The position numbers were made by a program, and so were the translations under genes. Positions 38,943-49,946 of a stretch of 64,000 bases of DNA are shown here, in pieces. Position 1 is the first letter of the stretch. Each line of letters begins with the position of its first letter. Source of the stretch: Asparagopsis taxiformis (Eukaryota; Rhodophyta; Florideophyceae; Bonnemaisoniales; Bonnemaisoniaceae); NCBI GenBank assembly GCA_030407315.1, contig JALQPE010000441.1, positions 32,856-96,855 of the forward strand, read 5' to 3'. The notes beneath the pieces were generated by a model, which did no database searches, was not told where the DNA came from, and worked only from the letters and a program-made list of their open reading frames with translations.

Positions 38943-39734
38943 TGTAGGACCAGCTGGGGTGGCGATCGCTAAGGGAGTTCTAGAATTGCAGCCGTGTCAG
39001 GGCGAGGTGAACCGTAACGCGCTGGTTGAACTTGCGTTCGCGCGTCGCTCGGTCGCGCTGGCGAACGGGTGGTACAACGGCGGAACGCGTAGGGAACGAT
39101 CGCAACACGGGATTCGCGGGCCGGCGCAAGCCGTGATCTCAGGGTGAGATCACCGAGTAAACTCGAGCACAACGCGATCCACACAGGGGTCGTAAATCCC
39201 TGGCCTAGTGGCGTGCGACGCAACGCGCGCTATCGCGGTGCGACGCGGTTCGACGATCGGTTTATGCGCAGCGCGCACGCGAACGTCGGCGATCGTGAGC
39301 AACCCGCACGCAACGTTTCAACGCAATCGGTCCTCGCGATTCGCTAAACGCTCAACTCGTAGCTGCGAAGATGCAGGCTGTTTATTGGTAAGGTGCGAAG
39401 CTGAACGACCATTAATAGCTAACTACTAAGGACAGGTTGTCCTTGCGCGGCCGGCCGGCGGCCGCTCGCTCGCACGCAAAAAAAGGGAATATTTTGGGAA
39501 AAAGACTTTCGTCATAAAAAACCCAAAAAGGGGAAATAAAGGGGGAATTCGTGGAAACCGCTACACGTGGCGCCAGACTCGCAATCGCATGCGCTCGCGC
39601 AGACGCGCCGTGAGACGTGTTCGTAACGCCATGCATACGCTCGCTCATTGAAAAACTAACGGGGATGCACGCGAATTCAACTCTACGCAATCGCTGCGAA
39701 CGCGCGCGCATCTACGAAACAAATTGCGCCCACA
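38943..39734 (-). repeat. Gypsy B 5' LTR (792 bp)
   Basis: TGTAGGACC to CCCACA on the + strand, one C longer than the 3' LTR near its outer end, followed by the target duplication GACGC. Confidence 0.9.
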
Positions 39735-39739
39735 GACGC

Positions 39740-42382
39740 TGCTACTGGATGGATCAAAAACGAAGTAGTGGCGATGATCGCATCGTGAAAGATAATACAT
39801 ATGTTTTGCTCGCGCCTCGAGTTTGTTGTGGGGTGTGCGATCATGCACATAACCAGCAGTGCCGAAAGGCAGGAGGGTGTCAACCTCAGGAGTATCATTG
39901 TACCATAGCGCGGCGGGCAGGTTTCCATGTGCTGTGTGTGGTGTATGATTGTACGCATCGGTTGCGTTCATGATGGCATAATCATATAGGGTGTGAGGGA
40001 GTCCAGAGCTAAGGAGGCTTGAACGTGTGGCGTCAAGTATGGTACGATTAATGCGTTCAGATAGTGCATTTTCCTGTGGCGTGTGTGGCACGGTTGGATG
40101 CGTGGTGATGTGTTCAGTATCGTAGAAACGATGCAGATCCGAAGAGTAATATTCGCGTGCGTTATCAGATGTGAGATGTTGTATGACGTGGGGTGTGTGA
40201 TGGTGTATGTGTTATATGTGTCTTGATGTGGGCAGCAGCGTCGGATTTCGTGGACACTACAATATACGACAAGGAAGCGGCTGCCTTCATCGAGGAAGGT
40301 TGAAAAGTATTTGTTTCCGTCTAGGGAAGTACATGGAAATGGTCCACAGATGTCGGTGTGTAGGTGTGTTCCGACGTCCGTAGTGCGTTGGCGGCGGTGG
40401 AAAGGTGCAGCACTGGTTTTGCCGACAGCGCATCCCGAGCAGGAAAGTTTTGGCGGTGAACTGAGGAGGTGGCGGGCAAATGCGGTACGAGTAGTTTGTT
40501 CTTTGCCATGTGATGTATCTTAGTGGGATGCGCATGGTTGAGTTTGAGATGCCAGTGGTGGTAGTCACGTATGACATTTGACATGGATACCTTGATTTTG
40601 GTTTTAGTTTCGAGATTTGGATACGTTGTGTCCGGTTTGTTTTGCGTGATGGTTATGTTTTCATGTGAGAGCTGGATTGAGGTTGTTTGTTGATTGGCCG
40701 AGCAAGAGCAGTGAGAGGGCGTCGCATTGTGGCTTGGCGACGTGTGGATGCACGCTTGCGTCGCTCGAGATTGGAGGGATGGCACGGGCTGCAGTTGCCA
40801 AATAAGAGCGACGTGCTTTGCGGGGCGGGCGAGAGCTGGAGAGTCTGTAGAGTCCTTTACGTTTTGGGGCAACAGCAATGATACAAGCTTTAGGGGGAGG
40901 CGGAGCCGGTTTGGTTATGTACGCTTTATCTTGCTTGAAGATTATATCATGGTGTAGCTGTGATCTGTGAGACAGAGAGCAGGTTCGAGTGTAGATTTGG
41001 GCCGACCATTGCAGTGTGAGGAGGTAGATGAGTGTCATCATCAGTCGGAATGATAATTTCGTCCCGATGAGTAATCTTGGACAGTGTTCCGTCAGCTGTT
41101 CGAGTTTTGGAGGGCTCACTGTCATGCCAGGAGTGGGTTTCGTCAGGTGCGAAGGGTTAGCGCCAGAATCAAGGATGTAAGACGTAGACGGGGATGAGGG
41201 GTGACGTACGACTGTTGACTCATTGTCATCATCAGAGGCCTCAATTTCGTCGTATTCGATGAGGCGCTCATCTGCAATTGCAGATTGTACTTTGATCTTG
41301 GATCGAGAGTTGGATGGTTTCTGTTGTGGGGTCGGGAGGGAGAGGAGTCGACGGAGGCGGCACTCAGAAGTAGAGTGAAAAGGAGATCCATGGACTGTAC
41401 ACCAGGGTCCGTGTGACCTGTAGGTGGGGTATGTTGTGTTTAGGATGGTGTGTCGGGAGGGGTGTGTGTTTCGAGAACGGTGTACTCTGCGGTTGAATCG
41501 CATGGTGTTGTGACTTCTATTGGGTGTTGATGCACGTTTGGAAATGGCATCATGTTTTTTCCATCATGGAAACAATAGTGTTCATGGTCAGGGGGCGTTG
41601 TGGTTGGATGGTGTTGTGAGCTGCTATACTTTGTAGGAACACGGTCCAATCAGGATGTTGTTCCAATCCTTCAAGGATGAACCGGATTGTGGTTTGATCG
41701 TTCGAAATATCCGGGTAGTTGGCGCGGATCATGAGTGCTCGTACGTCATTGTGTTTCGCGATATATTCCGATACAGTTAGTGAGGATTCCAATTTAATCG
41801 ATTGGGCTTTAGTTCGTAAGTTTTCATCGGTGTGCTCTGGGTTACGCGCAGTTAGACGGGTCTTGATTTTGTCGTAAAGCAGGTGGATTGGACCTTCGAG
41901 CTCAGCATCGGTGAAGAGAGCAATCACTTCAGGCGAGAGGGAAGGAACCACGAGGAGCTGCGCTTGACCATGGTTGCGGAGGTGAAGTTTGGATTCGGCT
42001 GCTGTAGTTGCTGCGGGAGGGGCCTGAAGGAGGTATTGTGTAACATTTTGGGAACGAGCGAAGTGTTGTACGCTGATGTTCCATGCAATGAAATTGGAGA
42101 ATAAAGAGGAGGTATTTCCAGTTGGTGCTTGATGGAATGGGGTGGATGAGACATAGTAGAGGTGTTGGCGGTAGGTGTCGTCGCCGGAGGTGTGCTGGTT
42201 GGGCGGTAGATGTCGTCGCCGGATTGCGGATGGGGGCGGGAATTGTCGTCGCCGGTAACTGACGCTGCGGGTGGCAATGAAGGTGAGGACGCAGAGTTGG
42301 CCGATTGAGTGGCAGGCGTGGTTTTGAGACAGAAGTGGATGTGGGTGGGTGGGTTTGTGGCGCTAGGTGCGTCTGGGTCCAT
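39740..42382 (-). pseudogene. Copia 2 gag - protease - integrase (broken)
   Basis: Reading leftward from the ATG at 42382: Gag N-terminus (42382-41924), Gag core (41951-41550), a knuckle CTVHGSPFHSTSEC and protease YILDSGANPSHLT (about 41500-41100), integrase zinc finger WHLKLNHAHPTKIHH (about 40560-40400), and integrase core end HTPQENALSERINRT (about 40090-39740). At least five frame changes separate these pieces. The Asp-Ser-Gly of protease and the integrase Glu remain visible. The piece ends at the gypsy B target duplication GACGC. Confidence 0.8.
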
Positions 42383-42386
42383 AACC
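42373..42386 (-). promoter_or_regulatory. Copia 2 primer-binding site overlapping the gag start
   Basis: The + strand CTGGGTCCATAACC is close to the eukaryotic initiator tRNA-Met anticodon arm, which carries GGG.CCATAACCC. It abuts the 5' LTR, and its CAT is the complement of the gag ATG (MDPDAPSA), so the primer site and the start codon coincide. Confidence 0.65.
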
Positions 42387-42499
42387 TGTGGAAAGAACTG
42401 TTGTCCCTTGATCGTTTTACTGTGAAGATGGACGGACGACGGAGATTAAGTACTAGTCATGTCCTGTAATTACAATGGTGTAAAGTAAGTTATTTGTCA
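42387..42499 (-). repeat. Copia 2 5' LTR (113 bp)
   Basis: Starts TGTGGAAAGAACTG and ends GTTATTTGTCA. The 101-bp piece 21979-22079 plus the 12-bp piece 28099-28110 of the split 3' LTR rebuild exactly the same 113 bp apart from a few substitutions. Confidence 0.9.
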
Positions 42500-42504
42500 G
42501 CCCC

Positions 42505-43174
42505 CGCGCGGGTGCAACAGTTGGTTCAAACGAGTACACTATGTGCTGCATTTGGCGGTAGTGTACGAATGATACACCATGGGCATGACACAGTGTACAC
42601 GAACCTTGGTCCGGGTGTACTTTCTGTATGGCACTTGTTGTACCTTGGGACACGTCGAATAGATAGAGCGTGTATAGTGTCCGCAAACAGGATACGGACA
42701 CGTGGACACATCCGACACGTTGTATTGGCCTCATTAGGCGCATGAATCGGGTAGAGATATTTTCCCCCTACCGCCAGTTTTGCCGATGAATTTCGGGCGC
42801 CTCGTCCTCCTCGAAATACACGTGTATATTCCATGCAGCAAGGCACTATTTTCGTCCTCGACTCTCTACTGGGCAGAGCCAATATGCGATATCTCGTATC
42901 AGCCAATTTTTCTTGCTGTGATTCGCTGCCAGAGGCGTTGTCAACTCGATCGGAGGCACGAAGAAGTGCTTGCACTATGCCCCAGACTTTAAACAGACCT
43001 CCTTTCATCGCTATAGATAGCTGAGATTCTAAAGTCTACAACCAATGCCAAATTCTCCTACCTTCCATACTCCTCCAAAGTAGTTTGCCCATTGTATACA
43101 AGATGAGTAGGTTGTGGTAGACCACCGCTGACTGATGCCGAGTTGGCAGCGACACGGCACATGGCCAACAATAT
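42505..43174. other. Short host interval between copia 2 and copia D
   Basis: 670 bp without a convincing gene. A 160-codon frame on the - strand (42526-43008) has no recognisable motif. Several GTGTAC/GTACAC words cluster at 42555-42620. Confidence 0.4.
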
Positions 43175-43361
43175 TGTCGTAAGCACTGCCTTTCAGCGAG
43201 AGGTCACTATCGGACGGCGGTCCAAGCCCCCATATGTTACCCGATAGCAAAGAATAGTAAACAGACCGGGTCAGTTGTCACACCCCAAATAGAATGTCAA
43301 CAAGCGGTAGCGTAGTCCGCGAGCGGGCGGTGGAAGAGCGGGTGCGCGCGTGGGACTGGCA
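43175..43361 (-). repeat. Copia D 3' LTR
   Basis: Shares TTGTCGTAAGC, CTTTCAGCGAGAGGTCACTA, AACAGACCGGGTCAGTTGTC and GGGACTGGCA with the right copy. The right copy has an extra tandem GAGCGGGCGGTGA unit and a few inserted bases, accounting for the 19-bp length difference. Confidence 0.7.
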
Positions 43362-43708
43362 AAGGGGAGTGTGGAACTGCGACAGGAAAGCGTGGAACGT
43401 TTGGAAAGTTTGTCGAGAATGGAAGAGTAACAGCGACGCAACCTTTGGGTTGAACCGCGTTATTTTCTCTATAATTCCATAATCTCTTATCTGGAAAGTA
43501 GAGCGGTAAAGGGGACGGCGGGTAGATATAGTAACCTACACAAGCGAGCGACTCACCGACGGCCGGCTCTCCCGGATGGCGGGTCGAGCGAATTACAGTA
43601 GATAGCTGCGACACGGACCTTACAGCTAGGTCCATTGATCCGGATCGGTCGCGAGATATCGTCACTCCTCCCCATTCGCGAGGGGTTGATCGCGGAGGTA
43701 CTAATCAT

Positions 43709-45154
43709 CTACCGGCATACTAACAATCTATTAAGGGATGAACGACTAGAGTGCATAATCCATTGCTCAGGGTTCACATTAAGCTTAGAGCTGCGTAGAC
43801 ATAGCATAAGTGACGACTGATTCATTGACTTAGTCAGTCCGTCAGCGATATTATGTCCACTCCGGACAAATCCAATGTCCGATATGTCTCTATTCTTGAA
43901 TCCTTCTCTCGCGCTGGCGATGTCAATCATCAATCGCCTTTCTAAGGTGCGCGAACCTTTAGAAATCACGTCGAATAGTGACTTAGAATCTGTAAACAGA
44001 TTAACAGGGACGTTTCGGCCAGGTAGTAGCTGTTTAAGCTCTTGGGAAAGCGTGAAAGCAGTGTCAAACATGTCACTAAAGCTGATAAGTTCAGCACCCA
44101 TGACAGATCTCGTCACTCTTCTGGCCTTGTATGACCGAAAGTGTACGGGTACGACATGATCTGAAGAGTCTCCGATGAAGATTATGTAACCAAGGTGCGA
44201 TGTGCAATCGTGGTTACTGGCAAACGAGGAATCTGAGAATCCAATTATCTTGAGCGTGTCATCATCCAACGATGGGAACTTGATAGTGACATTGTTTTCT
44301 TTCACATATTTGATCAGGCGGTTGACGCGTTTGATGATATCACGCCTTTTGTCGTCAAAGCGATCTCTAGTTATTTGTGTCAGATGTGATATCTCATACA
44401 GTGCGTCGGGACGAGTGTGGGATAGCCATGCGAGTTGCATTCGCACCGAGCAAAGTGTGCTGTATGCAGCATCGTCAGGCATCAACTTTAGCTTCTCACA
44501 GTAATCATTCTGTGATATCTCAACGGTGTTGTCATCACCATAAGAAATCTTGAAACCAGTGAAGTCACAGGGCGGACAGTCATCTTCAGACATATCAAAT
44601 TCGGTAGATGTCTCTCTGCATAACTTCTTGAATTCCGCAGTACCAACGCGTAACATATCATCCACATATACTCCAGATAGACCAATAAGCTTGTTATCTT
44701 TCATCTTACTGAAGAGGGCTGCATCTGAACGTGCGCTAGTCATTCCTAGCTTATCACGATGATGGTTGGTCAATGTTTCAAACCACAAGTCTCCTGATTC
44801 GCAAAGTCCATAAAAGAGGCGGAGCAACTGTAGGCATTCATGTGGTGACAGTTCGAATTCTGGCACGGCTCTCTTCATGTATACCTCTCTGGAAAGGGGT
44901 TCGGCGGCTTGTAAGTAGGCTTGTTTGACATCAGACGTCCAAATGTCAAAGTTGAACATTGCGGCAGTCGCCAGCAATAGACGGATAGATGACGGTTGCA
45001 ACGTCTGCGTAGTATGTACCATGAGATTCTCGAGTTTGTCTCGATGTCCACCGATAACGAATCGAGCTTTATGCTTGATGTTACCGTCAGAGTTGACTTG
45101 ATACATAACACAAATCTTCGGTAAGTACGTTAGCATCCAGAGGTACATCTTCAC
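43709..45154 (-). CDS. Copia D reverse transcriptase - RNase H
   Basis: 481 residues, open. RT: KHKARFVIGGHRDK, DIWTSDVKQAYLQA, LLRLFYGLCESGDLWFETL and the catalytic LSGVYVDDMLRVG. RNase H: IGFSDSSFASNHDCTSHLGYI, SVMGAELISFSDMFD, NLFTDSKSLFDVI and SGHNIADGLTK. The true protein begins further upstream in another frame, since the first catalytic-domain strands are missing before 45154. It is more like copia elements described from fungi and protists than copia 1/2, by impression only. Confidence 0.85.
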   Translation of the reverse strand: MKMYLWMLTYLPKICVMYQVNSDGNIKHKARFVIGGHRDKLENLMVHTTQTLQPSSIRLLLATAAMFNFDIWTSDVKQAYLQAAEPLSREVYMKRAVPEFELSPHECLQLLRLFYGLCESGDLWFETLTNHHRDKLGMTSARSDAALFSKMKDNKLIGLSGVYVDDMLRVGTAEFKKLCRETSTEFDMSEDDCPPCDFTGFKISYGDDNTVEISQNDYCEKLKLMPDDAAYSTLCSVRMQLAWLSHTRPDALYEISHLTQITRDRFDDKRRDIIKRVNRLIKYVKENNVTIKFPSLDDDTLKIIGFSDSSFASNHDCTSHLGYIIFIGDSSDHVVPVHFRSYKARRVTRSVMGAELISFSDMFDTAFTLSQELKQLLPGRNVPVNLFTDSKSLFDVISKGSRTLERRLMIDIASAREGFKNRDISDIGFVRSGHNIADGLTKSMNQSSLMLCLRSSKLNVNPEQWIMHSSRSSLNRLLVCR

Positions 45155-45189
45155 GACATACTACCTTGAAAGTTCCTCTTTCAATCAGG

Positions 45190-46207
45190 TTTCGATTTCA
45201 TTCCGTTTTGCCTCTGTCATCTGCGGTGAATTGCATCGATCATCGTCAGGCGACAGAGTTTCAGTCATGTAGACGTGTTGCATGATGTCAGGCGTGCGGT
45301 ATGATTGAAGTGAGTCATGTAACTGCGTGAACATGGTATTGACATTATCTTCGGGGTGTGGTATGGCTTGACTTGTGCAATACCAAAGGGACGCGCAGGA
45401 CCATGTGGCAATCTCTGACATAGATCAACTTGCGTTGTCTGTCAATGGTCGACACGGCGTAGGGGCCTTTCCACTCACCTATACGATTAGCGATAATGTT
45501 CTCTCTCCAGACTAATACGTTTTGTCCGGGTTCAATGCGATATGTGCAGCTGCAGGGGATTGGTGTCGCAGGGCACGATTGATGCGTAGTTTAGCCATTT
45601 GATATTGCATCTCATTGCGAGCAGCTTCTGCGAGTATAGCACGGCTTTCCAGCGATAATCTCTGTGCTGGTGGTTCTCCCAGGACACGTGTAGACGGATA
45701 TTCACCAAATACTAAGGCGACTGGCACTAGGCCTTCTGGTCCAAGAGTATTGTTCATCGCGTGCACGGATAGCGACAGTATCAATTCAGGAGAGGCGTTA
45801 GGATTCTCCAGCTTGATCTTGCGGAACGTGTTGCATAGCGGCTGGTGGTAGCGCTCACATATGCTCAAGCTTGAATGGGCTTCAATACCAGTTTTGTTAA
45901 CTTGAACGTCGGAAGCTCTAGCTAGCTGTACAAAGCTTTCACCAAAAGAGTGCCTTGGTCACCAAGATTCGGTTTGGTAAACCAGTGTAAATGCAAAACC
46001 AGCAGTCCGATTAGAGCTGACCATATTGTCTTCACACTGACGTTGGGTAGAAAACGGGCTGCACTGAAGTAGGTAGAGGCGTCACCGATATGGAGTATGG
46101 ACGGTTGTCAATGTACATAATGTCCATTAGGATTTCTTTCATTGAACTTCTTCACGTCTTCAGCACCATGTGCTCTGAATCTTGTTGGGGCTGGTTGGAT
46201 ACGTTGA
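45190..46207 (-). pseudogene. Copia D integrase core (frameshifted)
   Basis: Reading leftward from the gypsy C target site: CQRIQPAPTRFRAHG completes the zinc finger begun at 60163, then MYIDNRP...LHIGDASTYFSAARFL (first Asp), a NLGDQGT stretch (second Asp) and LSICERYHQPL (Glu). Next come MNNTLGPEGLVPVALVFGEYP and a C-terminal NPDKTYVLVWRENI. The pieces lie in at least three frames. The region between 45190 and 45512 is a further broken link to RT. Confidence 0.7.
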
Positions 46208-46212
46208 CAAGG

Positions 46213-46994
46213 TGTAGGACCAGCCGGGGTGGCGATCGCTAAGGGAGTTCTAGAATTGCAGCCGTGGTCAGGGCGAGGTGAACCGTAACGCGCTGGTTGA
46301 ACTTGCGTTCGCGCGTCGCTCGGTCGCGCTGGCGAACGGGTGGTACAACGGCGGAACGCGTAGGGAACGATCGCAACACGGGATTCGCGGGCCGGCGCAA
46401 GCCGTGATCTCAGGGTGAGATCACCGAGTAAACTCGAGCACAACGCGATCCACACAGGGGTCGTAAATCCCTGGCCTAGTGGCGTGCGACGCAACGCGCG
46501 CTATCGCGGTGCGACGCGGTTCGACGATCGGTTTATGCGCAACGCGCACGCGAACGTCGGCGATCGTGAGCAACCCGCACGCAACGTTTCAACGCAATCG
46601 GTCCTCGCGATTCGCTAAACGCTTAACTCGTAGCTGCGAAGATGCAGGCTGTTTATTGGTAAGGTGCGAAGCTGAACGACCATTAATAGCTAACTACTAA
46701 AGGACAGGCTGTCCTACCGTGGCCGGCCGGCGGCCGCTCGCTCGCACGCGAAAAGGGAAATATTTGGGAAAAAGACTTTCGTCATAAAAAACCCAAAAAA
46801 GGGAAATTCGTCGAAATCGCTACACGTGGCGCCGGGTTCGCAATCGCACGCGTTCGCGCAGGTGCACCGTGACACGTAATCGGTTCGCCACGCGTACGAT
46901 CGCTTACTAACTAACGCAGCGCGGATGCACGCGGACTCAACTCGTCGATATCGCTCAACCCGCGTTCGCGTTAGCGGCATAAATTGCACCACAC
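46213..46994 (-). repeat. Gypsy C 3' LTR (782 bp)
   Basis: TGTAGGACCAGCC to TTGCACCACA on the + strand. It abuts the reversed polypurine tract CTCCCCCC at 46995-47002 and carries the GTGATCTCA/TGAGATCAC hairpin near 46403-46424. Confidence 0.9.
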
Positions 46995-47174
46995 TCCCCC
47001 CGACTAACATCACAGCGCGTCCCCGCACGTCATCTCTTCCTGCGTATCCTTTGCCTTCTCTCTCTCTCTGTCCAGTCTTCTCCTTTCGATCCTCTCTCTC
47101 TTTTCTATCCTTCTTCTCTCCTCGGTCACTCGCATTCGTTGTTTCGCTCGTCGTCGCACGCGGTCGCTTTCGCC

Positions 47175-49946
47175 ATGGCGCACGACGGTGATACTCTCCC
47201 CAGCTGGCTGCGCGCCAGCGTTCCTTCCGGTGAAGAAGCTGCGACGCTGATAAGTTCGCCATCGGCGACTCCGCGTCCCGCTTCGCCATCTCCTATGAGC
47301 CCCGAGAGCCCATTTTATCTGTCAATGGCCCAAGCTTCGTCTGCCAGCGCGCCGGTTGCCGCGTCGTCGCGTCGTCAAGTGCGCGTAACGCGGATAATGT
47401 CGGTGCGTCATCGGGTGTTGTTGCGACAGTGGATGTAACCGCTACACCCGCGGCTGGGAGTCGTGCCAACGTTGGCATGCCTCTTCGTTCCGTACCTGCC
47501 CCTTCTTCCGTGTCGCTCCCTTCGGCCGCGCAGCGCGTCCCCGTCGCCGCTTCGCGTGCGCGTTACGACGACCCTTCTGCGTTCCGGTTCCTGCCGCGCG
47601 CGATGCCAACTTGGTCCGAACTGAGTCGCGTCCAATATTTTCCTCGGCGTTTCCTGTGGACGCGTATCGCCGATGTCAACCGCTATGCGGTATTACCTGG
47701 CCACAAGAACGCGCAAGCCGTATGGGATGCGCGACGCGAGGCGGCGTGGTGCGACTTGGCTGTACCTTCGAACCTTCCTTGCGACACTTACTTTCTGGAG
47801 GACGCGGCGGATGAGCGGTTGGTGCGTCACTTGGCGCGTCTTCGCACAATGCGCCGCGACGAGTTCGCGCATCTTGACCCCTGGGCGGCGGCGCCTAGCG
47901 CCGGTTTCTTGTTGGACGGCGGCGTCCCCTGGAATGATGTTGAACGGGAGGGAGAAGTTAGTGAGCCTTGGTTTTTCGACGCGGGGATGCGCTCCGAGGC
48001 GCGTCGTGAATTGCGCTTGCGTCGCACGACCGGTTACTTCGTTACGCATCGCGACGTCGAATTTCGCGAGTTCCCAGAAGATCGCGTGAGTTCCTTCTTC
48101 CCGCGCTACGACCCGCGCGACTGGCCTGACGCTCCCGAATCGCTGTCCGTTCCCCTGCCGTGCGTCTTCCATTATGCACCATCTGTCCTTCTTGGTCTTG
48201 ATGTTCCGGTCGAGACGCGTTCCTACTTCTGGGCCGTGGCGCTTAGCGAATGGGTCGTGATGGTGGCCTGCGCCTGGCTTCATGTCGCGTTCGTCGAGCG
48301 TCGTTTCGTTCGCTTGAGCGACCGGCTCATCGCCGGTATCGAGAGCGTCGGCGCTGCGGCGGTCGTTCGTGGCGGCACCTATTCAGTCGCGCACTTAGAA
48401 AGTCTCTTGTCGGAGCATCGCGCGTGTCCATGGGACGAGACGCCTGTCTTCGACGTGGCTCCCGGCGTGGACTTCAATGAAGGTGGCCAGTGGCTACCGT
48501 GGAGCGCGGAACGCGGCGTCGTGGATTGGGCGCATGGCGCGCTCGGAGTTCACAGGCATACGGAGATCCCTCACTTGCTATTGAAGTCGCCGCGCAACCC
48601 TTCACGTAGCGCGTTCGCGCATCTAGAAGCGGGCGACGTCGTTACCGTGGATGCTGTTTTGTCGGCGTTGTCTTCTAACGAATTGCATGTGATGCGCGCA
48701 ACGAACTCGCGGGAATATGCGCAGTACCTTGGGATGGCCGCGTTGTTGGCCGTTGAGCGCCGGCGATTCCGCGATGGGCGCTACTCGTTGTTCTCCGAAG
48801 CACCACGGGCTCCTATCGACGTTGCGCAGTTGGACGCGGCGTTGCGTGCGGAGTACGTAAAGGTGTACAACGAATTACAAGAACTGAAGAAAGCCACTCA
48901 AATCAAGGCGCCGCCAACATGCCTGGCGAAGCGGGTGCAAGTGCGGCGACGGCTAGCGGTGCGGCATCGGGTTCGGCGGTTGTTGGCGAGAGTGCAGAAG
49001 CGCCCACGGCGGTGGCTGGTGACGACGCTGGTGCAGTCGCTGGTTCGTCGGCGGCAGACGGGCTACAAACTCAACTTTCTTCGGCCAAGCAGGGTCGAGA
49101 TGAAGCGTTGTCGCGCGTGACGTCGGTCGCGCAAGCTCGCGACGAGGCTTTGGGGCGACTTAGCGCGGCCACCAGAGCGCTCGACGAGGCTATCAAGGCG
49201 CGCGATGATGCGTCTGAGGCACGTGACGAAGCCGTGTCGGTCCTGCGCGAGACTCGGAAGACGTTGGCGGAATCGGAGGAGCGCGAAGCCGCGCTAAAAC
49301 GCAAGGTCGTGCAGCGGCGTACAGGAAGGAGGCCGAGGGTGATCGGGCGGCGCTAGCGAATCTTCGAACTCGCTGTGACCCTGCGGTGACTGCTCAGCAG
49401 ACGGCGCAGAGTGTTCTCGTCGAAGTCGAAGCCAATTTGGAAGCAGAAAGGGAGCGGTCGTCAGCTCGTATCGCTGCGGTGCGCGACGAATATCGCGCGC
49501 GGGAAAGGGATACCGTGCTCAAGGTTCAAGACACTATCGAACGCGCGCACCGGTTGGGTTCGGCGTTGAACGATGTCGTTGGTTTCCTGCAGCGGTCCCC
49601 GACTGGGTCCGTGGGCGAGAAAGAGTCAGCTGGCGAAACGCAGTCCGTGAGCGAGTTGCGCGCAGAAGCGGTACGTGGCGTTGCGGGGAGCGTGGGCTCA
49701 GGACGCGGCGGTGCACGGCCCATGACGCGTTCGCGCGCGGCCGCGGCTTCGACGGGTCGCACAAGTATTCCTCCCCTTCGGATTGGCGTACATGATGGGC
49801 GCGTCGTTCGGGTGTTGAATCCCGAACGGCGACGCGGTCACCAGGCAGATACGGCTTCGAGCCGCGCTCGTTCGCGCAATACGGCGGGTAGTTCGTCAAG
49901 CCGTCACACGCGTCGAGACGATGACACGCGCGCACCTCCGTCCTGA
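47175..49946 (+). pseudogene. Antisense ORF of gypsy C (three frame changes)
   Basis: The ATG at 47175 (MAHDGDTLPSWLRAS) lies 180 bp from the LTR end. Segments: 47175 to about 47370, about 47375-48890 (core, open for about 500 residues), about 48900-49320, and 49386-49946. The core aligns along its whole length with the gypsy A protein at 2933-5134 (PTWSELSR, FLEDAADERLVRHLARL, ALSEWVVMVACAWLHVAFVERRF, SSNELHVMRATNSREYAQYLGMAALL). The C-terminal third is a heptad coiled coil plus GRGGARPMTRSRAAAA and a basic Ser/Arg tail. Conservation between two diverged copies argues that it was once translated. No domain recognised. Confidence 0.65.

Larger units (their letters stand above)
29866..39734 (-). 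mobile_element. Gypsy B: internally deleted chromodomain gypsy element in copia 2
   Basis: 9869 bp flanked by GACGC at 29861-29865 and 39735-39739. LTRs are 791 and 792 bp and differ at roughly ten positions by eye. On the - strand: 5' LTR, gag (open), protease, then a deletion that removes RT, RNase H and most of integrase, chromodomain end of pol, a 3-kb unrelated segment, polypurine tract, 3' LTR. It cannot move by itself but keeps LTRs, polypurine tract and an open gag. Confidence 0.9.
21979..42499 (-). mobile_element. Copia 2: Ty1/copia element containing DIRS 2 and gypsy B
   Basis: Same family as copia 1, more decayed. The outer ends are TGTGGAAAG (21979) and TTGTCA (42499), flanked by matching GCCCC at 21974-21978 and 42500-42504. 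Taking out DIRS 2 (22080-28098) and gypsy B (29866-39734 plus one TSD) leaves about 4.6 kb, the length of copia 1. Order on the - strand is 5' LTR, gag, protease, integrase, RT, RNase H, 3' LTR. Confidence 0.85.

Noticed and set aside
42526..43008. 160-codon - frame between copia 2 and copia D
   Set aside because: No recognisable motif, atypical composition, no neighbour support.
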